From: JBJMQS01 sp045802605
GTDB lineage: Bacteria; Planctomycetota; Planctomycetia; Gemmatales; Gemmataceae
Direction of reading: 5' to 3'
Length of the DNA: 64,000 bases
Assembly: GCA_045802605.1 (NCBI GenBank)
Contig: JBJMQS010000030.1
Span: 62,001 to 126,000, forward strand
The notes below the pieces were generated by a model that ran no database searches, was not told the origin of the DNA, and worked only from the letters and a program-made list of their open reading frames with translations. Positions 52,785-61,782 of this stretch are shown here, piece by piece. The first letter of the stretch is position 1. Every line of letters begins with the position of its first letter. The position numbers and the translations under genes were made by a program.

Positions 52785-53422
52785 CTGGTACTGCTCCCTT
52801 CATGAGTGGCAGGAATGCGGCGAGGGCGATTCCAAGGTGATTCCATCGAAGTGTTGGCGGATTCAATTCGCACCGGCATGCGACTCAAGCGATCGTACAG
52901 TCGGCGATCCCCCGCTAAGGGCCACCAAGAATAGAGGAAGATCTCCATCGGCCGCCACATCGCGACCCAGCCCGCGACCGTCAGCCCCTGGCTGGCGATT
53001 TCCGCGATGCCGATGCGCTCGTTGCCGCCACCGATCAGGCCGGCGAGCGTTACACAGACCGACAGAAAAACCAGGCCAATGATCAAGCTCGTTCGGCCAC
53101 GTCGCAGCAGGGTCCGTAAGTCGCGGGTCGCCGCGGCGTGCCGGCGAGCAAAGAAACTATGGATGGCGTTGTTCAACATGGTTGGCATCGAGGCATCGAC
53201 CTGCCCATCGACGACTTCAAGCACAAGCGAAAAGTCAGAATCGCTGCGCAGGTCGCGGGCCCAACTGACGATGAATTGCTCCGCGTCACGGTCGAGATCC
53301 CGTTCTTGAAATGGCGACGGGTCGATGGAGTTGAAAAGCTGGCTGCACTCCCGGATCCGCACCCGAATGGGGCCGGCCTCAAAGTTGGTCACTGTAGGCG
53401 CCGTCTTCAAATCGCTAACCAT
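52781..53422 (-). CDS. Membrane protein at the head of the cyanophycin operon
   Basis: About 213 residues from the ATG at 53422 (MVSDLKTAP). A soluble N-terminal half (VRIRECSQLFNSIDPSPFQERDLD, AEQFIVSWAR) is followed by two membrane segments (LIIGLVFLSVCVTLAGLI; LTVAGWVAMWRPMEIFLYSW) and a basic tail. The sequence around SIDPSPF-x-x-RDLD recurs in unnamed bacterial proteins, from memory. It is the first gene of the operon. Role unknown. Confidence 0.75.
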   Translation of the reverse strand: MVSDLKTAPTVTNFEAGPIRVRIRECSQLFNSIDPSPFQERDLDRDAEQFIVSWARDLRSDSDFSLVLEVVDGQVDASMPTMLNNAIHSFFARRHAAATRDLRTLLRRGRTSLIIGLVFLSVCVTLAGLIGGGNERIGIAEIASQGLTVAGWVAMWRPMEIFLYSWWPLAGDRRLYDRLSRMPVRIESANTSMESPWNRPRRIPATHEGSSTR

Positions 53423-53555
53423 AAGTCTCTGCTTCCGTGTGGCTGGAATTGCGCGATAGATTCGGAGGCGAGGCAATTCCGGGACGACCGCGAGGCACCG
53501 GCCGCGGAGCCGCAAGCAGTCTGGTTTGCACAAACTGTACCGGAGGACAAGACGC

Positions 53556-54944
53556 TTAAGTGGGCGCGGAACTCTCTTGGGGTGCCGAAAGTAACTTCGG
53601 CCGGACGTAATCCGCACGGACCCGCCTGAGTAACGGATTCAGGCGCGTAATTTCATCCGCGAGCGGTTGATAAACTGGCCGATCGCCGGCTGCATCGGCG
53701 TAGTCCCAGAGCCCATTGAGAACGTGCCGATCATCGACCCAGCCGGGATGATTGACGATCGGGTACCATGTCACACCATACAGCGGGCATTTCGCCTTCA
53801 TCGCCTTCGTGCATTCGGATGCGACATAGTTGATCCACTCGGGCCGATCGCGCTCCTCGGCACCGGTTTCCGCAATGACAATCGGCTTCTGATAGCGACT
53901 CGCGACCTCGTTGAGCATTTCCGATAGCGGCCGATACGACGACTCGTTGCCGTCGATGAATTCGCCATCGGTATAGCGCTGGTTGTTGCGGTAATAGTTC
54001 ACGCCGACGATATCCAAGAGGTCAGGCGAGCCGCCCAGTTGAGGCTTCCAGCTTCGGCCACTGATCATGTCCCAGGATTGAAACTGCAAGACGCGCAAAT
54101 ATTCGGCGGTGTCGCGTTCACGAACGCGATTGGTGCGCGGGGCAACATGAATGATGGGATCGCAATGGAAGAATCGGGTGCCGGGGATCACACCGCGGAA
54201 CGCATGCATCGCCTCGATCGCTGCCCGGACCATCTGGACTTTCAGCTCCGGGCCTCGGTCATGTTGCAACGGGCTGATGAAGCCTTGATCGCCACCCGCC
54301 CAGGCCAAAAACGAAATCTCATTGATCGGGCAGATGACGGGCGCGGAACCCACGCCTTCGTCTTGGAGCAAGCGAGCGACTTCTGTCGCATAGCCGGCAA
54401 AGTTCTTTGGGAACGAGGTGGCGAACACGTCGATGTGGTCGGGCCAACCGAAGTGCATGAGGTCCCACGCCACGGTGACGCCCGCTTCGCGAGCCGCCTG
54501 CACCATGGGTCGAGCGCGGGAGAAATCGTACCGTCCGGGCGAAGGCTCGCTGGATACCCAACTAATGCCATCCCGGCAGAAGTCCATTCCCAATGAGGTG
54601 AGGCGGGCGTAGTCTTGCCGGGCAAAGCGGTCATGCTTGGTCGAGGCCACCATATCGTTGCGGCGGCCATTTTGCCAATGAGTCGAGCATTCGAAGCCGC
54701 CGAACAGGAACGATGACGCGTTGAGCAACTCAATCGTCTCATGAGCGAGCGGTTTGAGTCCGCGATCCTCGACGCGCTGAAACGAAGGGACGAGCGGCTG
54801 ATCTTCGAAGCGGCGGCGGGGCGAGCAACCGATCTGCGATTGAATGGCGATATACGCGGCGACGCTGCCGACTTGCCGCAACCAGGTGCGGCGAGAGATC
54901 GTACCGTCCAAAAACGGGCTGTTTTTCACCAATGCCTCGAGCAC
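53556..54944 (-). CDS. Glycoside hydrolase (GH1-like), Tat-exported lipoprotein
   Basis: A 462-residue protein. The N-terminus has a twin-arginine signal (ISRRTWLRQVG) followed by a hydrophobic stretch ending IQSQIGC, which looks like a lipobox with C40. The barrel contains FLFGGFECSTHW, DGISWVSSEPSPGRYDF, the acid/base NEIS (E209), and AETGAEE, the likely nucleophile strand. GVNYYRNN is typical of GH1 and related barrels. The substrate cannot be told. It is probably an outer-facing sugar hydrolase. Separate from the cyanophycin operon by 133 bases. Confidence 0.8.
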   Translation of the reverse strand: MLEALVKNSPFLDGTISRRTWLRQVGSVAAYIAIQSQIGCSPRRRFEDQPLVPSFQRVEDRGLKPLAHETIELLNASSFLFGGFECSTHWQNGRRNDMVASTKHDRFARQDYARLTSLGMDFCRDGISWVSSEPSPGRYDFSRARPMVQAAREAGVTVAWDLMHFGWPDHIDVFATSFPKNFAGYATEVARLLQDEGVGSAPVICPINEISFLAWAGGDQGFISPLQHDRGPELKVQMVRAAIEAMHAFRGVIPGTRFFHCDPIIHVAPRTNRVRERDTAEYLRVLQFQSWDMISGRSWKPQLGGSPDLLDIVGVNYYRNNQRYTDGEFIDGNESSYRPLSEMLNEVASRYQKPIVIAETGAEERDRPEWINYVASECTKAMKAKCPLYGVTWYPIVNHPGWVDDRHVLNGLWDYADAAGDRPVYQPLADEITRLNPLLRRVRADYVRPKLLSAPQESSAPT

Positions 54945-55073
54945 GAGACCGATCCCGCCGCGGCAGGATCGCAGCGCAGATGGCCAATTCCATCAGGAAA
55001 TGCCGGGCCAATTGCGGAGAATCTTTGTGACGAAGCGGAATTGGACAACGTCGAAATGGAGACGAACCATCCG

Positions 55074-55260
55074 GCGGTCCAACGGACCGCGATACCTTAG
55101 CCCAGGCCGACAGGCCTGCGTTTTCGAATTTGTTTCATAGCGGTCTGAAGGACCGCGATAATTTCGGGCGGTCTGTATCGCGGTCCTTCAGACCGCATTG
55201 CAATTAATCCGAAACCCAGGCCGATGGCCTGGGCTAAGATAGCGCGGTCCTTTGGACCGC
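55074..55260. repeat. Four-layer nested palindromic element
   Basis: The ends are two small hairpins, GCGGTCC-AAC-GGACCGC (55074-55090) and GCGGTCC-TTT-GGACCGC (55244-55260). Inside, TTAGCCCAGGCC (55097-55108) pairs with GGCCTGGGCTAA (55226-55237). At the centre a 21-bp arm at 55140-55160 pairs perfectly with 55176-55196. The whole is about 187 bp between two minus-strand genes and codes for nothing. It looks like a MITE or REP-like element. Confidence 0.82.
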
Positions 55261-55324
55261 AAACAGGGGACTAGCGAAATGGTTGTGTAGCTTGTTTGTC
55301 GAGCGCAGGTGCGGAATTGCAACG

Positions 55325-56095
55325 CTATTCAAATCGCAGATGCTTCACCGACTCGCCGGAATCTCTTAGCTCCGCCAATGAGGTGATTCCGATCTCGAGG
55401 TGCCGCTTGACGTATTTCTCGGTCACCGTCTTGTCACTCTTGGTTGTCTTCACGCCTTCGGGTGTCATGGGACTGTCGGACACCAGGAGCAGCGCACCCT
55501 TGGGGATGTGATTGGCGAAGCCGACGACGAAGACCGTCGCGGTCTCCATGTCGATGCCCATGATGCGGGTGTTTTTCAAATACTCTTTGAACTTCTCGTC
55601 GTGCTCCCAGACCCGGCGGTTGGTCGTGTAAACAGTGCCGGTCCAGTAATCCAGATCATGCTTGACGATCATTGACGAAACAGCCATCTGCAATCGAAAC
55701 GACGGGAGCGCGGGAATCTCCGGCGGCAAGTAGTCGTTGCTGGTGCCTTCGCCACGCACGGCCGCGATGGGCAGGATGAAGTCGCCGACCTTGGTCTTCT
55801 TCAGGCCGCCACACTTCCCCAGCAGCAGGACGGCTTTCGGGGTAATCGCCGCCAGAAGGTCCATGACCGTGGCGGCCATCGCGCTGCCCATGCCGAAATT
55901 CATGATCGTGATGTTCTCGGCCGTCGCGGTTTGCATGGGCTTGTCGAGGCCCATGACCGGCACGCCGAATCGCTTGGCAAACATCTCCACGTAATTCGCG
56001 AAATTCGCCAGCAAGATGTATTGCCCGAAGTCACCAAGCGCCCGGCCCGTGTAGCGCGGCAACCAGTCTTTGACGATATCGTCTTTGGATTTCAT
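55325..56095 (-). CDS. amn: AMP nucleosidase (short form)
   Basis: A 256-residue phosphorylase-fold enzyme. TIMNFGMGSAMAATVMDLL, AVLLLGKCGGL, GEGTSNDYLPPEIPALPS and GIDMETATVFVVGF are the conserved blocks of the short AMP nucleosidases found in Bacteroidetes and Planctomycetes. It hydrolyses AMP to adenine and ribose 5-phosphate. The ATG at 56095 is chosen because homologues start MKSK/MKTK; the frame is open 79 codons upstream but crosses a terminator hairpin. Confidence 0.9.
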   Translation of the reverse strand: MKSKDDIVKDWLPRYTGRALGDFGQYILLANFANYVEMFAKRFGVPVMGLDKPMQTATAENITIMNFGMGSAMAATVMDLLAAITPKAVLLLGKCGGLKKTKVGDFILPIAAVRGEGTSNDYLPPEIPALPSFRLQMAVSSMIVKHDLDYWTGTVYTTNRRVWEHDEKFKEYLKNTRIMGIDMETATVFVVGFANHIPKGALLLVSDSPMTPEGVKTTKSDKTVTEKYVKRHLEIGITSLAELRDSGESVKHLRFE

Positions 56096-56143
56096 CAAGG
56101 GATCCTGCAAACCATGTTGGTTGGATTCTATTGTCTGAAAGAA

Positions 56144-56172
56144 AAAGCCCCCGGCTATCGACCGGGGGCTTT
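56144..56172 (-). terminator. Rho-independent terminator after the DUF1003 gene
   Basis: AAAGCCCCCGG (56144-56154) pairs with CCGGGGGCTTT (56162-56172) over a 7-nt loop. Read on the minus strand the stem is followed by TTTTTC, so it ends transcription of the gene at 56196-56732 before amn. Confidence 0.85.
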
Positions 56173-56195
56173 GCATTTTCTTTTCTCCGCGATGC

Positions 56196-56732
56196 CTATT
56201 TGCTCGCCTTGGCTTTGTTGTTGGCTTCCACTTCCAGCGCATTGGAAAGTTGCTTAGCGATCTCCTGCGGCTTGGTCTTTTCCTCCAAACATTGTTCTTG
56301 GGCTGGCCGAGTTTGGATGCCTGCTTTGTCACAGAGCATGTGAAGTAGCCGGAGCATCTCCGTGTTCTCCTGCTCCGCCAACAGATTGATTTGCAAGTCG
56401 AGGTGGTTGCGCAGATCGCTCAGCCGGCCCTGGCGGTTCTGGCTCATCAAGATGATCGGCGTGGCGTAAGCGGCCTGGAAGGAGAGGACCAGATTCAAAA
56501 GCACAAATGGGTACGGGTCCCACTGATTCCACCAGCCGATCAAGTTGAGTGCCATCCACGCCACGAGCATCACGCTTTGAACGATCAGAAATGCCCAACT
56601 TCCGACCCAAGATGCGACGAAATCCGCAACGCGCTCACCAGTGGTTCGTTGCTCGTGCGCGGCTTTCTCCATCTGGGCGATGAGATCGACAGTCCGCTCG
56701 GTGATGTCGCGGAGCGACGATTTGCTGGCCAT
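56196..56732 (-). CDS. DUF1003 membrane protein
   Basis: A 178-residue protein whose ATG at 56732 follows GAGGACA. It has the DUF1003 pattern: VADFVASWVGSWAFLIVQSV, then WNQWDPYPFVLLNLVLSFQAAYATPIILMSQNRQ, with DP-(Y/F)-PF central. Two membrane segments are flanked by an N-terminal helix and a long C-terminal coiled coil (DLRNHLDLQINLLAEQENTEMLRLL). Role unknown in this family. Confidence 0.9.
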   Translation of the reverse strand: MASKSSLRDITERTVDLIAQMEKAAHEQRTTGERVADFVASWVGSWAFLIVQSVMLVAWMALNLIGWWNQWDPYPFVLLNLVLSFQAAYATPIILMSQNRQGRLSDLRNHLDLQINLLAEQENTEMLRLLHMLCDKAGIQTRPAQEQCLEEKTKPQEIAKQLSNALEVEANNKAKASK

Positions 56733-56788
56733 AGATTTGTCCTCGGGTGGCATAATGAACGGCGGCAAATGTCATGCCGGGAGGCGTC

Positions 56789-56977
56789 ATGGGCCGAATC
56801 GTTCCGAAGTCCGGCAAGAAGATTCGACCCAAAACCGCCGTACGTGGCAAGCGTTACCGTTGTGCGAAGTGCCGGAAGCGCAGCCCGCGGCCAGTGCTGA
56901 CGCCCGCGCCTTGGTATTGCGACAAGTGCCGGCACCATCCTTCCGACGCGCCTGAGGCGGCAGCGGAGGAATCCTAA
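56789..56977 (+). CDS. Small zinc-ribbon protein
   Basis: A 62-residue basic protein. GGGAGG before the ATG at 56789 decides this start over an ATG at 56774. RYRCAKCRKRS and WYCDKCRHH give two C-x2-C pairs 23 residues apart, a zinc ribbon. The N-terminus (IVPKSGKKIRPKTAVRG) is strongly basic. Probably nucleic-acid binding. It is divergent from the DUF1003 gene. Confidence 0.72.
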   Translation: MGRIVPKSGKKIRPKTAVRGKRYRCAKCRKRSPRPVLTPAPWYCDKCRHHPSDAPEAAAEES

Positions 56978-57025
56978 AGATGCCTTCGCTAGCGCGTCAG
57001 GCTAGTACGGCGAAAGAGCTGAGTC

Positions 57026-57640
57026 GTGGGACTTTACTCCCAATACATCTTTCCGCGCATCTGCGACTGGACGCTTGGTCAGCCACATGTCGCCAAGCAT
57101 CGCCGCGAGTTGCTCGCTAGTGCCCAAGGCGATGTGCTCGAGATCGGGTTCGGTACCGGCCTCAACTTGCCGCACTATCCCGCGGCTGTGCGAAAGATCA
57201 CGACCGTTGAACCCAACCCGGCGATGAACCAGCGGGCCCGGCAACGTATTCGCGAATGCGGAATTCCCATTGAACAGCGTGTGTCGTCCGGCGAAGACAT
57301 GCCCTTGGGAAGCGATCGCTTCGATTGCGTCATTAGCACGTTTACACTGTGCAGCGTCCGTGATGTTGGCCGAGTGATGAGCAAGGTGCTGCGCGTGCTC
57401 AAGCCCGGTGGCTCATTTCTATTCCTGGAACACGGCTTGAGCGCGGAGCCCGGCGTGCGCAAATGGCAACATCGGCTCAACCGCTTGCAAATGTGGCTTG
57501 GTCAAGGTTGCCGGCTCGATCGCAATATGAAGGCACTGGTTGGCACAATTCCATTCACGTCCTTGGACGTAAACGAGTTCTATTTGGAACAGACACCCCG
57601 AACACATGGCTATCTATTTCGGGGGATTGCCCGGAAATAA
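57026..57640 (+). CDS. Class I SAM-dependent methyltransferase
   Basis: A 204-residue methyltransferase: VLEIGFGTGLNLPHYP is motif I, VEPNPAM motif II, and FDCVISTFTLCSV with LKPGGSFLFLEH the later motifs. The MGLYSQYIFPRICDWTLG head and the HRLNRLQMWLGQGCRLDRN segment match the METTL7/UbiE-like group in many bacteria. The substrate is unknown (a lipid, quinone or thiol is plausible). Confidence 0.9.
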   Translation: MGLYSQYIFPRICDWTLGQPHVAKHRRELLASAQGDVLEIGFGTGLNLPHYPAAVRKITTVEPNPAMNQRARQRIRECGIPIEQRVSSGEDMPLGSDRFDCVISTFTLCSVRDVGRVMSKVLRVLKPGGSFLFLEHGLSAEPGVRKWQHRLNRLQMWLGQGCRLDRNMKALVGTIPFTSLDVNEFYLEQTPRTHGYLFRGIARK

Positions 57641-57725
57641 TCCAGCGGTCGTCACGAAACGCATTTAATCTCCCTTGGGTAATTCGATCTGTCGTGGAGT
57701 CAAATTGACCCAGGAGCCCATTTCC

Positions 57726-59204
57726 ATGTTTAGTCGCCGTGATATTTTGAAGGCCGCCACGGGCTTGGGCGCGGCCGCACTCCTGCCCAAGTTTGCATTC
57801 GCGCGAACGCCTGAGGCCCCGGGTGTAGACGTCAACGATGTTCAATCACAGCTCAACCTCACCCGTGTAAACCGAGTGGCAACGCCGACATCGCTCGATG
57901 ATATCCAAGCCGCCATTCAATCGGCACAGCGCGAAAACCGAGCCGTCAGTGTAGCGGGCGGCCGACATGCGATGGGCGGCCAGCAATTCGGAGCGGATAC
58001 GCTTCTGCTCGACATGACCCGCTTCAATCGGATGGTGCGTTTCGATAAGGAAAAAGGTCTTGTTGAAGTCGAGGGCGGCATCGAGTGGCCCGAGTTGATC
58101 GACGGGCTGCGCAAAGCTCAACCAGGGCAAGAATATGGCTGGGGCATTCGCGAAAAACAATCGGGCGTCGATCGTGTGACGATCGGCGGATCGCTGGCGG
58201 CCAATGTTCATGGGCGCGGACTGCGGCATCCGCCGATCGTCAGCGACGTCGAGTCATTTGTGCTCGTTGATGCCCACGGCAAGGCTCAGACCTGCAGCCG
58301 CCGCGAGAATCCGGAATTGTTCTCTTTGGCGATCGGCGGTTACGGCCTGTTCGGGATCATCACTCACGTCACCCTGCGGCTCGCCAAGCGAACGAAGGTG
58401 CAGCGAGTCGTTGACGTTATCGCGGTGAAGGATTTGATCCCTCGAATTGATGAACGCATGCGCGACGGATTTTTGTTCGGTGATTGCCAATATGCGACGA
58501 GCCTGGAAAGTGAGCCCGGCGTGCACCCAGGCATATTTGCGTGCTACCGAGCCGTGGGTCCCGAGACAACCATTCCCGCAAACCAAAAAGAGCTGACCGC
58601 CGAAGATTGGGCGGAGCTGTATCGCTTGGGGCGTACGCAGAAGAAACTCGGCTTCGAACGTTATGCCGAACATTACCGCAGCACCAATGGCCAGGTGTAT
58701 TGGTCTGACATCGATCAGCTTGCGGGCACATTCGATGGCTATCGTCGCGCTGTTGACGTCGCCCACGGCACCGAAATGATCACGGAGCTCTACGTCAACC
58801 GAGACAACTTCTTGCCGCTGCTCGCCAAGTGCCGCGAAGATTTCCTCAAGCACAACGTTGACATGACCTATGGAACAATTCGATTCATCGAGAAGGACAG
58901 TGAGACATTTCTCAACTGGGCCCGCGAATCATCAGTCTGCATTATTTGCAACTTGCATGTTGCCCACAGTGAGTCGGGCAAGGCAAAAGCGGCCGAGGAT
59001 TTTCGCCGCATGATCGACCGCACGATTGAACATGGCGGCCGATACTATCTGACCTATCACCGGTGGGCCACGCGGAAGCAGGTCGAAAAATGCTATCCGC
59101 AGTTTGTTGAGTTCCTGCGCTTGAAGCGAAAATACGACCCGAACGAGCGCTTCCAGAGCGAATGGTACCGGCACTACAAAACCATGTTTGCCGACATGCT
59201 CTAA
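57726..59204 (+). CDS. FAD-linked oxidoreductase, Tat-exported
   Basis: A 492-residue protein with a twin-arginine signal (MFSRRDILKAATGLGAAALLP). FAD_binding_4 (PCMH) motifs follow: SVAGGRHAMGGQQFG, TIGGSLAANVHGRGL and SLAIGGYGLFGIITHVTL. The C-terminal part (FLRLKRKYDPNERFQSEWYRH) is the ending common to oxygen-dependent FAD oxidases and sugar-lactone dehydrogenases. GGAG lies before the ATG at 57726. The histidine in GGRHAMGG could hold FAD covalently. A terminator-like hairpin follows. Confidence 0.9.
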   Translation: MFSRRDILKAATGLGAAALLPKFAFARTPEAPGVDVNDVQSQLNLTRVNRVATPTSLDDIQAAIQSAQRENRAVSVAGGRHAMGGQQFGADTLLLDMTRFNRMVRFDKEKGLVEVEGGIEWPELIDGLRKAQPGQEYGWGIREKQSGVDRVTIGGSLAANVHGRGLRHPPIVSDVESFVLVDAHGKAQTCSRRENPELFSLAIGGYGLFGIITHVTLRLAKRTKVQRVVDVIAVKDLIPRIDERMRDGFLFGDCQYATSLESEPGVHPGIFACYRAVGPETTIPANQKELTAEDWAELYRLGRTQKKLGFERYAEHYRSTNGQVYWSDIDQLAGTFDGYRRAVDVAHGTEMITELYVNRDNFLPLLAKCREDFLKHNVDMTYGTIRFIEKDSETFLNWARESSVCIICNLHVAHSESGKAKAAEDFRRMIDRTIEHGGRYYLTYHRWATRKQVEKCYPQFVEFLRLKRKYDPNERFQSEWYRHYKTMFADML

Positions 59205-59281
59205 GGACCGCGTTCGATTCGGACGGACAAATCCGACTCATGAGCATAAAGACAATTACCCCGCCCTCATAACCGGTCCAA

Positions 59282-59305
59282 AATGCCCCAAATAGCCGGG
59301 GCATT
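59282..59305 (+). terminator. Hairpin after the FAD oxidoreductase gene
   Basis: AATGCCCC (59282-59289) and GGGGCATT (59298-59305) pair over an 8-nt loop, 78 bases past the stop. The following bases (CGCTTGG) are not a strong T-run. Confidence 0.55.
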
Positions 59306-59378
59306 CGCTTGGGCAGCATTCGGTGGCAGGGCTCGGGCGGGTACATTGACAGCAGGCTAACTATTGCCGGAGTGCATC

Positions 59379-60854
59379 ATGATTCGAATCGCGGCGGCGG
59401 CACTATTGGCGGTTGGGATGGGGGCGGCATTGCGAGCGGCGGTGCCGAGCAACGTGTTTTGTGCTCCGCAACTTCCGCCGGTCGAGTCGCTGGCCCGGCT
59501 CAACCTCCAATATCAATGGCAGCTCAAGCTGCCGATGGGCACGCATCGCGACGGCATCGCGGCGATCCAGCACATGGGCCGGCAAGTGTTCATCACATTG
59601 CGATCGGGCCTGATCCTCGCGCTGGACTCCGAGACCGGTGTGCAGAACTGGTCCGCACTCGTGGGCAATCAGTATCCCACGCGACCACCCTTGGGCTTCA
59701 CGGAAGATCTCGTGTTCGTTTGCGATGGGCCGCGCGTCGTGGCACTCGAGCGATCCAACGGCACTGAGCGATGGGATTTGGAACTGAATGAGATTCCGAT
59801 CGCCGCGCCATCGGCGGGCCGCCTGCTGTTGTATATTCCGCTGCCCCATGCGCGGGTGGCGACGTTCTCCATGCCTGAGTTCGCGCAGCGTGCCGTGGCG
59901 AAAGACGACAAGGGACGCGGAAAGATTATCGACGCAGTGTCCAAAATCCGCGAAGGCGCGGATGCGACGGCGGCGGTGGTCCCGATGTCTCGTCAGGATG
60001 CGGTGCGCTCCACGATCAGTGGATCGATGCGGGCGCCAACCACTTCCAGCTTGCAGCTACATGCCGGCATGTCCACGGGCATCGTCAGCACCCGGCGATT
60101 TGAGTTGCACGACTTCACGCCCGATGAGTTGGACCGGCTCCGGGCACGGCCGCTGTTCATGTCGATTCGCAGTCCCGGCTTCGCGGTCGATCGCTCGCCG
60201 ATTCCGTTCCCCATGGGAGTGGTTGTCTCCGGAAGTAGCGGCGGCGTGCTCGCATTGCGAATCGACGCCAACTACGATGTGTTCAATTTCCGGCTCGAAA
60301 CTCCGCTGGTGGTTCCCGCTGTCGTCAATGGGCCAACGCTGTTTCTCGCGTCTGGCGATAGCGTGGTGCAAGCGGTCGCATTGTCGAACGGTATCGTGCA
60401 CTGGCGCTGGCACGGGCGGTCGCCGGCCTCCGCCGCTCCGATCGTGGCGGACGATTCGGTTTTCGTCGCGACTCGGCAGCATGGCCTGGTGCGCTTGGAT
60501 CGCCGCACGGGCGACCTGATTTGGGAGAACAATGACGCGCAGACCATGCTCGCCGCCAACGATCGATTTGTGTACAGCATCGATCGCCTCGGGAAAATGC
60601 AGGTGCTCGATCGCATGACTGGCCGAGAGTTGAGCGGCATCGAGATGGTGAATTTCAATGTCGTCTTGAACAACGACCGCACCGATCGGGTCATCGTCGC
60701 TGCCCACGACGGGACGATCATCTGCCTGCGTGACCGCGACGCCGCCATGCCCGCCGACTATCGGCCCGCCGTGACCACGCCGTTGCCCGGCGTCTTGCGG
60801 CCAGGCGACGCCCCGGCCGAAAAGATGCCTGCAGGCGACGCGAAGTCGCAGTAA
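59379..60854 (+). CDS. PQQ-like beta-propeller protein, exported
   Basis: A 491-residue protein from the ATG at 59379, preceded by CCGGAGTG. The signal peptide is IRIAAAALLAVGMGAALRAA. The body is an outer-membrane BamB/PQQ-like propeller: LILALDSETGVQNW, VVALERSNGTERWDLEL, SNGIVHWRWHGRSP, VRLDRRTGDLIWE and MQVLDRMTGREL. Blades are recognisable but no cofactor residues, so it is probably a binding scaffold. The next gene starts one base after its stop. Confidence 0.85.
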   Translation: MIRIAAAALLAVGMGAALRAAVPSNVFCAPQLPPVESLARLNLQYQWQLKLPMGTHRDGIAAIQHMGRQVFITLRSGLILALDSETGVQNWSALVGNQYPTRPPLGFTEDLVFVCDGPRVVALERSNGTERWDLELNEIPIAAPSAGRLLLYIPLPHARVATFSMPEFAQRAVAKDDKGRGKIIDAVSKIREGADATAAVVPMSRQDAVRSTISGSMRAPTTSSLQLHAGMSTGIVSTRRFELHDFTPDELDRLRARPLFMSIRSPGFAVDRSPIPFPMGVVVSGSSGGVLALRIDANYDVFNFRLETPLVVPAVVNGPTLFLASGDSVVQAVALSNGIVHWRWHGRSPASAAPIVADDSVFVATRQHGLVRLDRRTGDLIWENNDAQTMLAANDRFVYSIDRLGKMQVLDRMTGRELSGIEMVNFNVVLNNDRTDRVIVAAHDGTIICLRDRDAAMPADYRPAVTTPLPGVLRPGDAPAEKMPAGDAKSQ

Positions 60855-60855
60855 A

Positions 60856-61554
60856 ATGGTAGGCGTGAACACGCCTGCCGAAATCCGGTATCAACCCGAC
60901 GCAGCACCCACGCTGAACGTGCCATTGCGTGCGTTGGGGTATTTGTGGTTTACGTCGGCCCTTGTGATCGGTGCCCCGCAGGGTCTTTATCGCGCGTATT
61001 GGTCGGAATCATACGTAAATGCACCGCAGTTCTATTGGTTGGGCAGCGCAGCCATAAATACTGTCTTTGGGATCGCCGGCATTTGCTGGTTGCGTGCTCG
61101 AGCCCGCGCATTTTGCGAAAACCGATTGAAGCCCGTCCGTTCAATGCGAGTGTTTCTGTTTATTCTCGCCATATGGGGTGTGAGCTTTTGTATCTCACTC
61201 CCAGAAACATTAGCCGAGAGAAGACAACAAAAAGTCGTTGACGAATGGCACCATCGGGCCGAATCGTTTGCCCAACAGATTACTACTTCCGAGGACGCGA
61301 AGGCATGGCTGAAGAGTGAAGGTTTTTATGATGTTAGAGAGGGCGTCGGCACATCTGAGGGCCAAAACAACGAAGTGGAGCACTTTACAATGGTAGGCGG
61401 CCATCGACAACTCAAGCCGAGGGATATGTTTTCGGGACCCCGCTTTCTCGATTTGGATTTCATCTTCACGCCAGATGGACAATTCAAACGCATCGATCCG
61501 AGCCTTCGACGCCATGCGCTGCCTTGGGAAGCGGAACGTGCTGAAGCGAAATAG
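60856..61554 (+). CDS. Membrane protein of unknown function
   Basis: A 232-residue protein with three membrane segments (LGYLWFTSALVIGAPQGLY; FYWLGSAAINTVFGIAGICWL; MRVFLFILAIWGVSFCISLP), then a soluble C-terminal domain (AKAWLKSEGFYDVREG, PRFLDLDFIFTPDGQFKRIDPS). It begins directly after the propeller gene, so the two are likely co-transcribed. No family recognised. Confidence 0.72.
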   Translation: MVGVNTPAEIRYQPDAAPTLNVPLRALGYLWFTSALVIGAPQGLYRAYWSESYVNAPQFYWLGSAAINTVFGIAGICWLRARARAFCENRLKPVRSMRVFLFILAIWGVSFCISLPETLAERRQQKVVDEWHHRAESFAQQITTSEDAKAWLKSEGFYDVREGVGTSEGQNNEVEHFTMVGGHRQLKPRDMFSGPRFLDLDFIFTPDGQFKRIDPSLRRHALPWEAERAEAK

Positions 61555-61631
61555 TGATTGCTGATCAAAAAGCCAGGCAGCCATTTTCGGTATCATTCTC
61601 GTCTTCACACCAAAGGTGTGAGATTTCTCAG

Positions 61632-61745
61632 CCCAGGGCGCAGCCCTGGGTAAGGTGTCATTATCCGATGCAGGCTGAAGGCCTGCGACATGTCTCTCGC
61701 AGCCCTACAGGCTGCAAACCAATTCGCATGAATACCCAGGGCGTT
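61632..61745. repeat. Cluster of three short hairpins (planctomycete intergenic repeat)
   Basis: CCCAGGGC-GCA-GCCCTGGG (61632-61650), GCAGGC-TGAAG-GCCTGC (61670-61686) and GCAGCC-CTACA-GGCTGC (61699-61715) follow one another, and ACCCAGGGC recurs at 61726. It resembles the inner parts of the element at 55074 (CCCAGGCC, AGGCCTGC). It ends about 40 bp before a gene that lacks a signal peptide. Confidence 0.7.
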
Positions 61746-61782
61746 CAACATATTGCATTCACGCCGCAAGTGCCTGTAAGTC

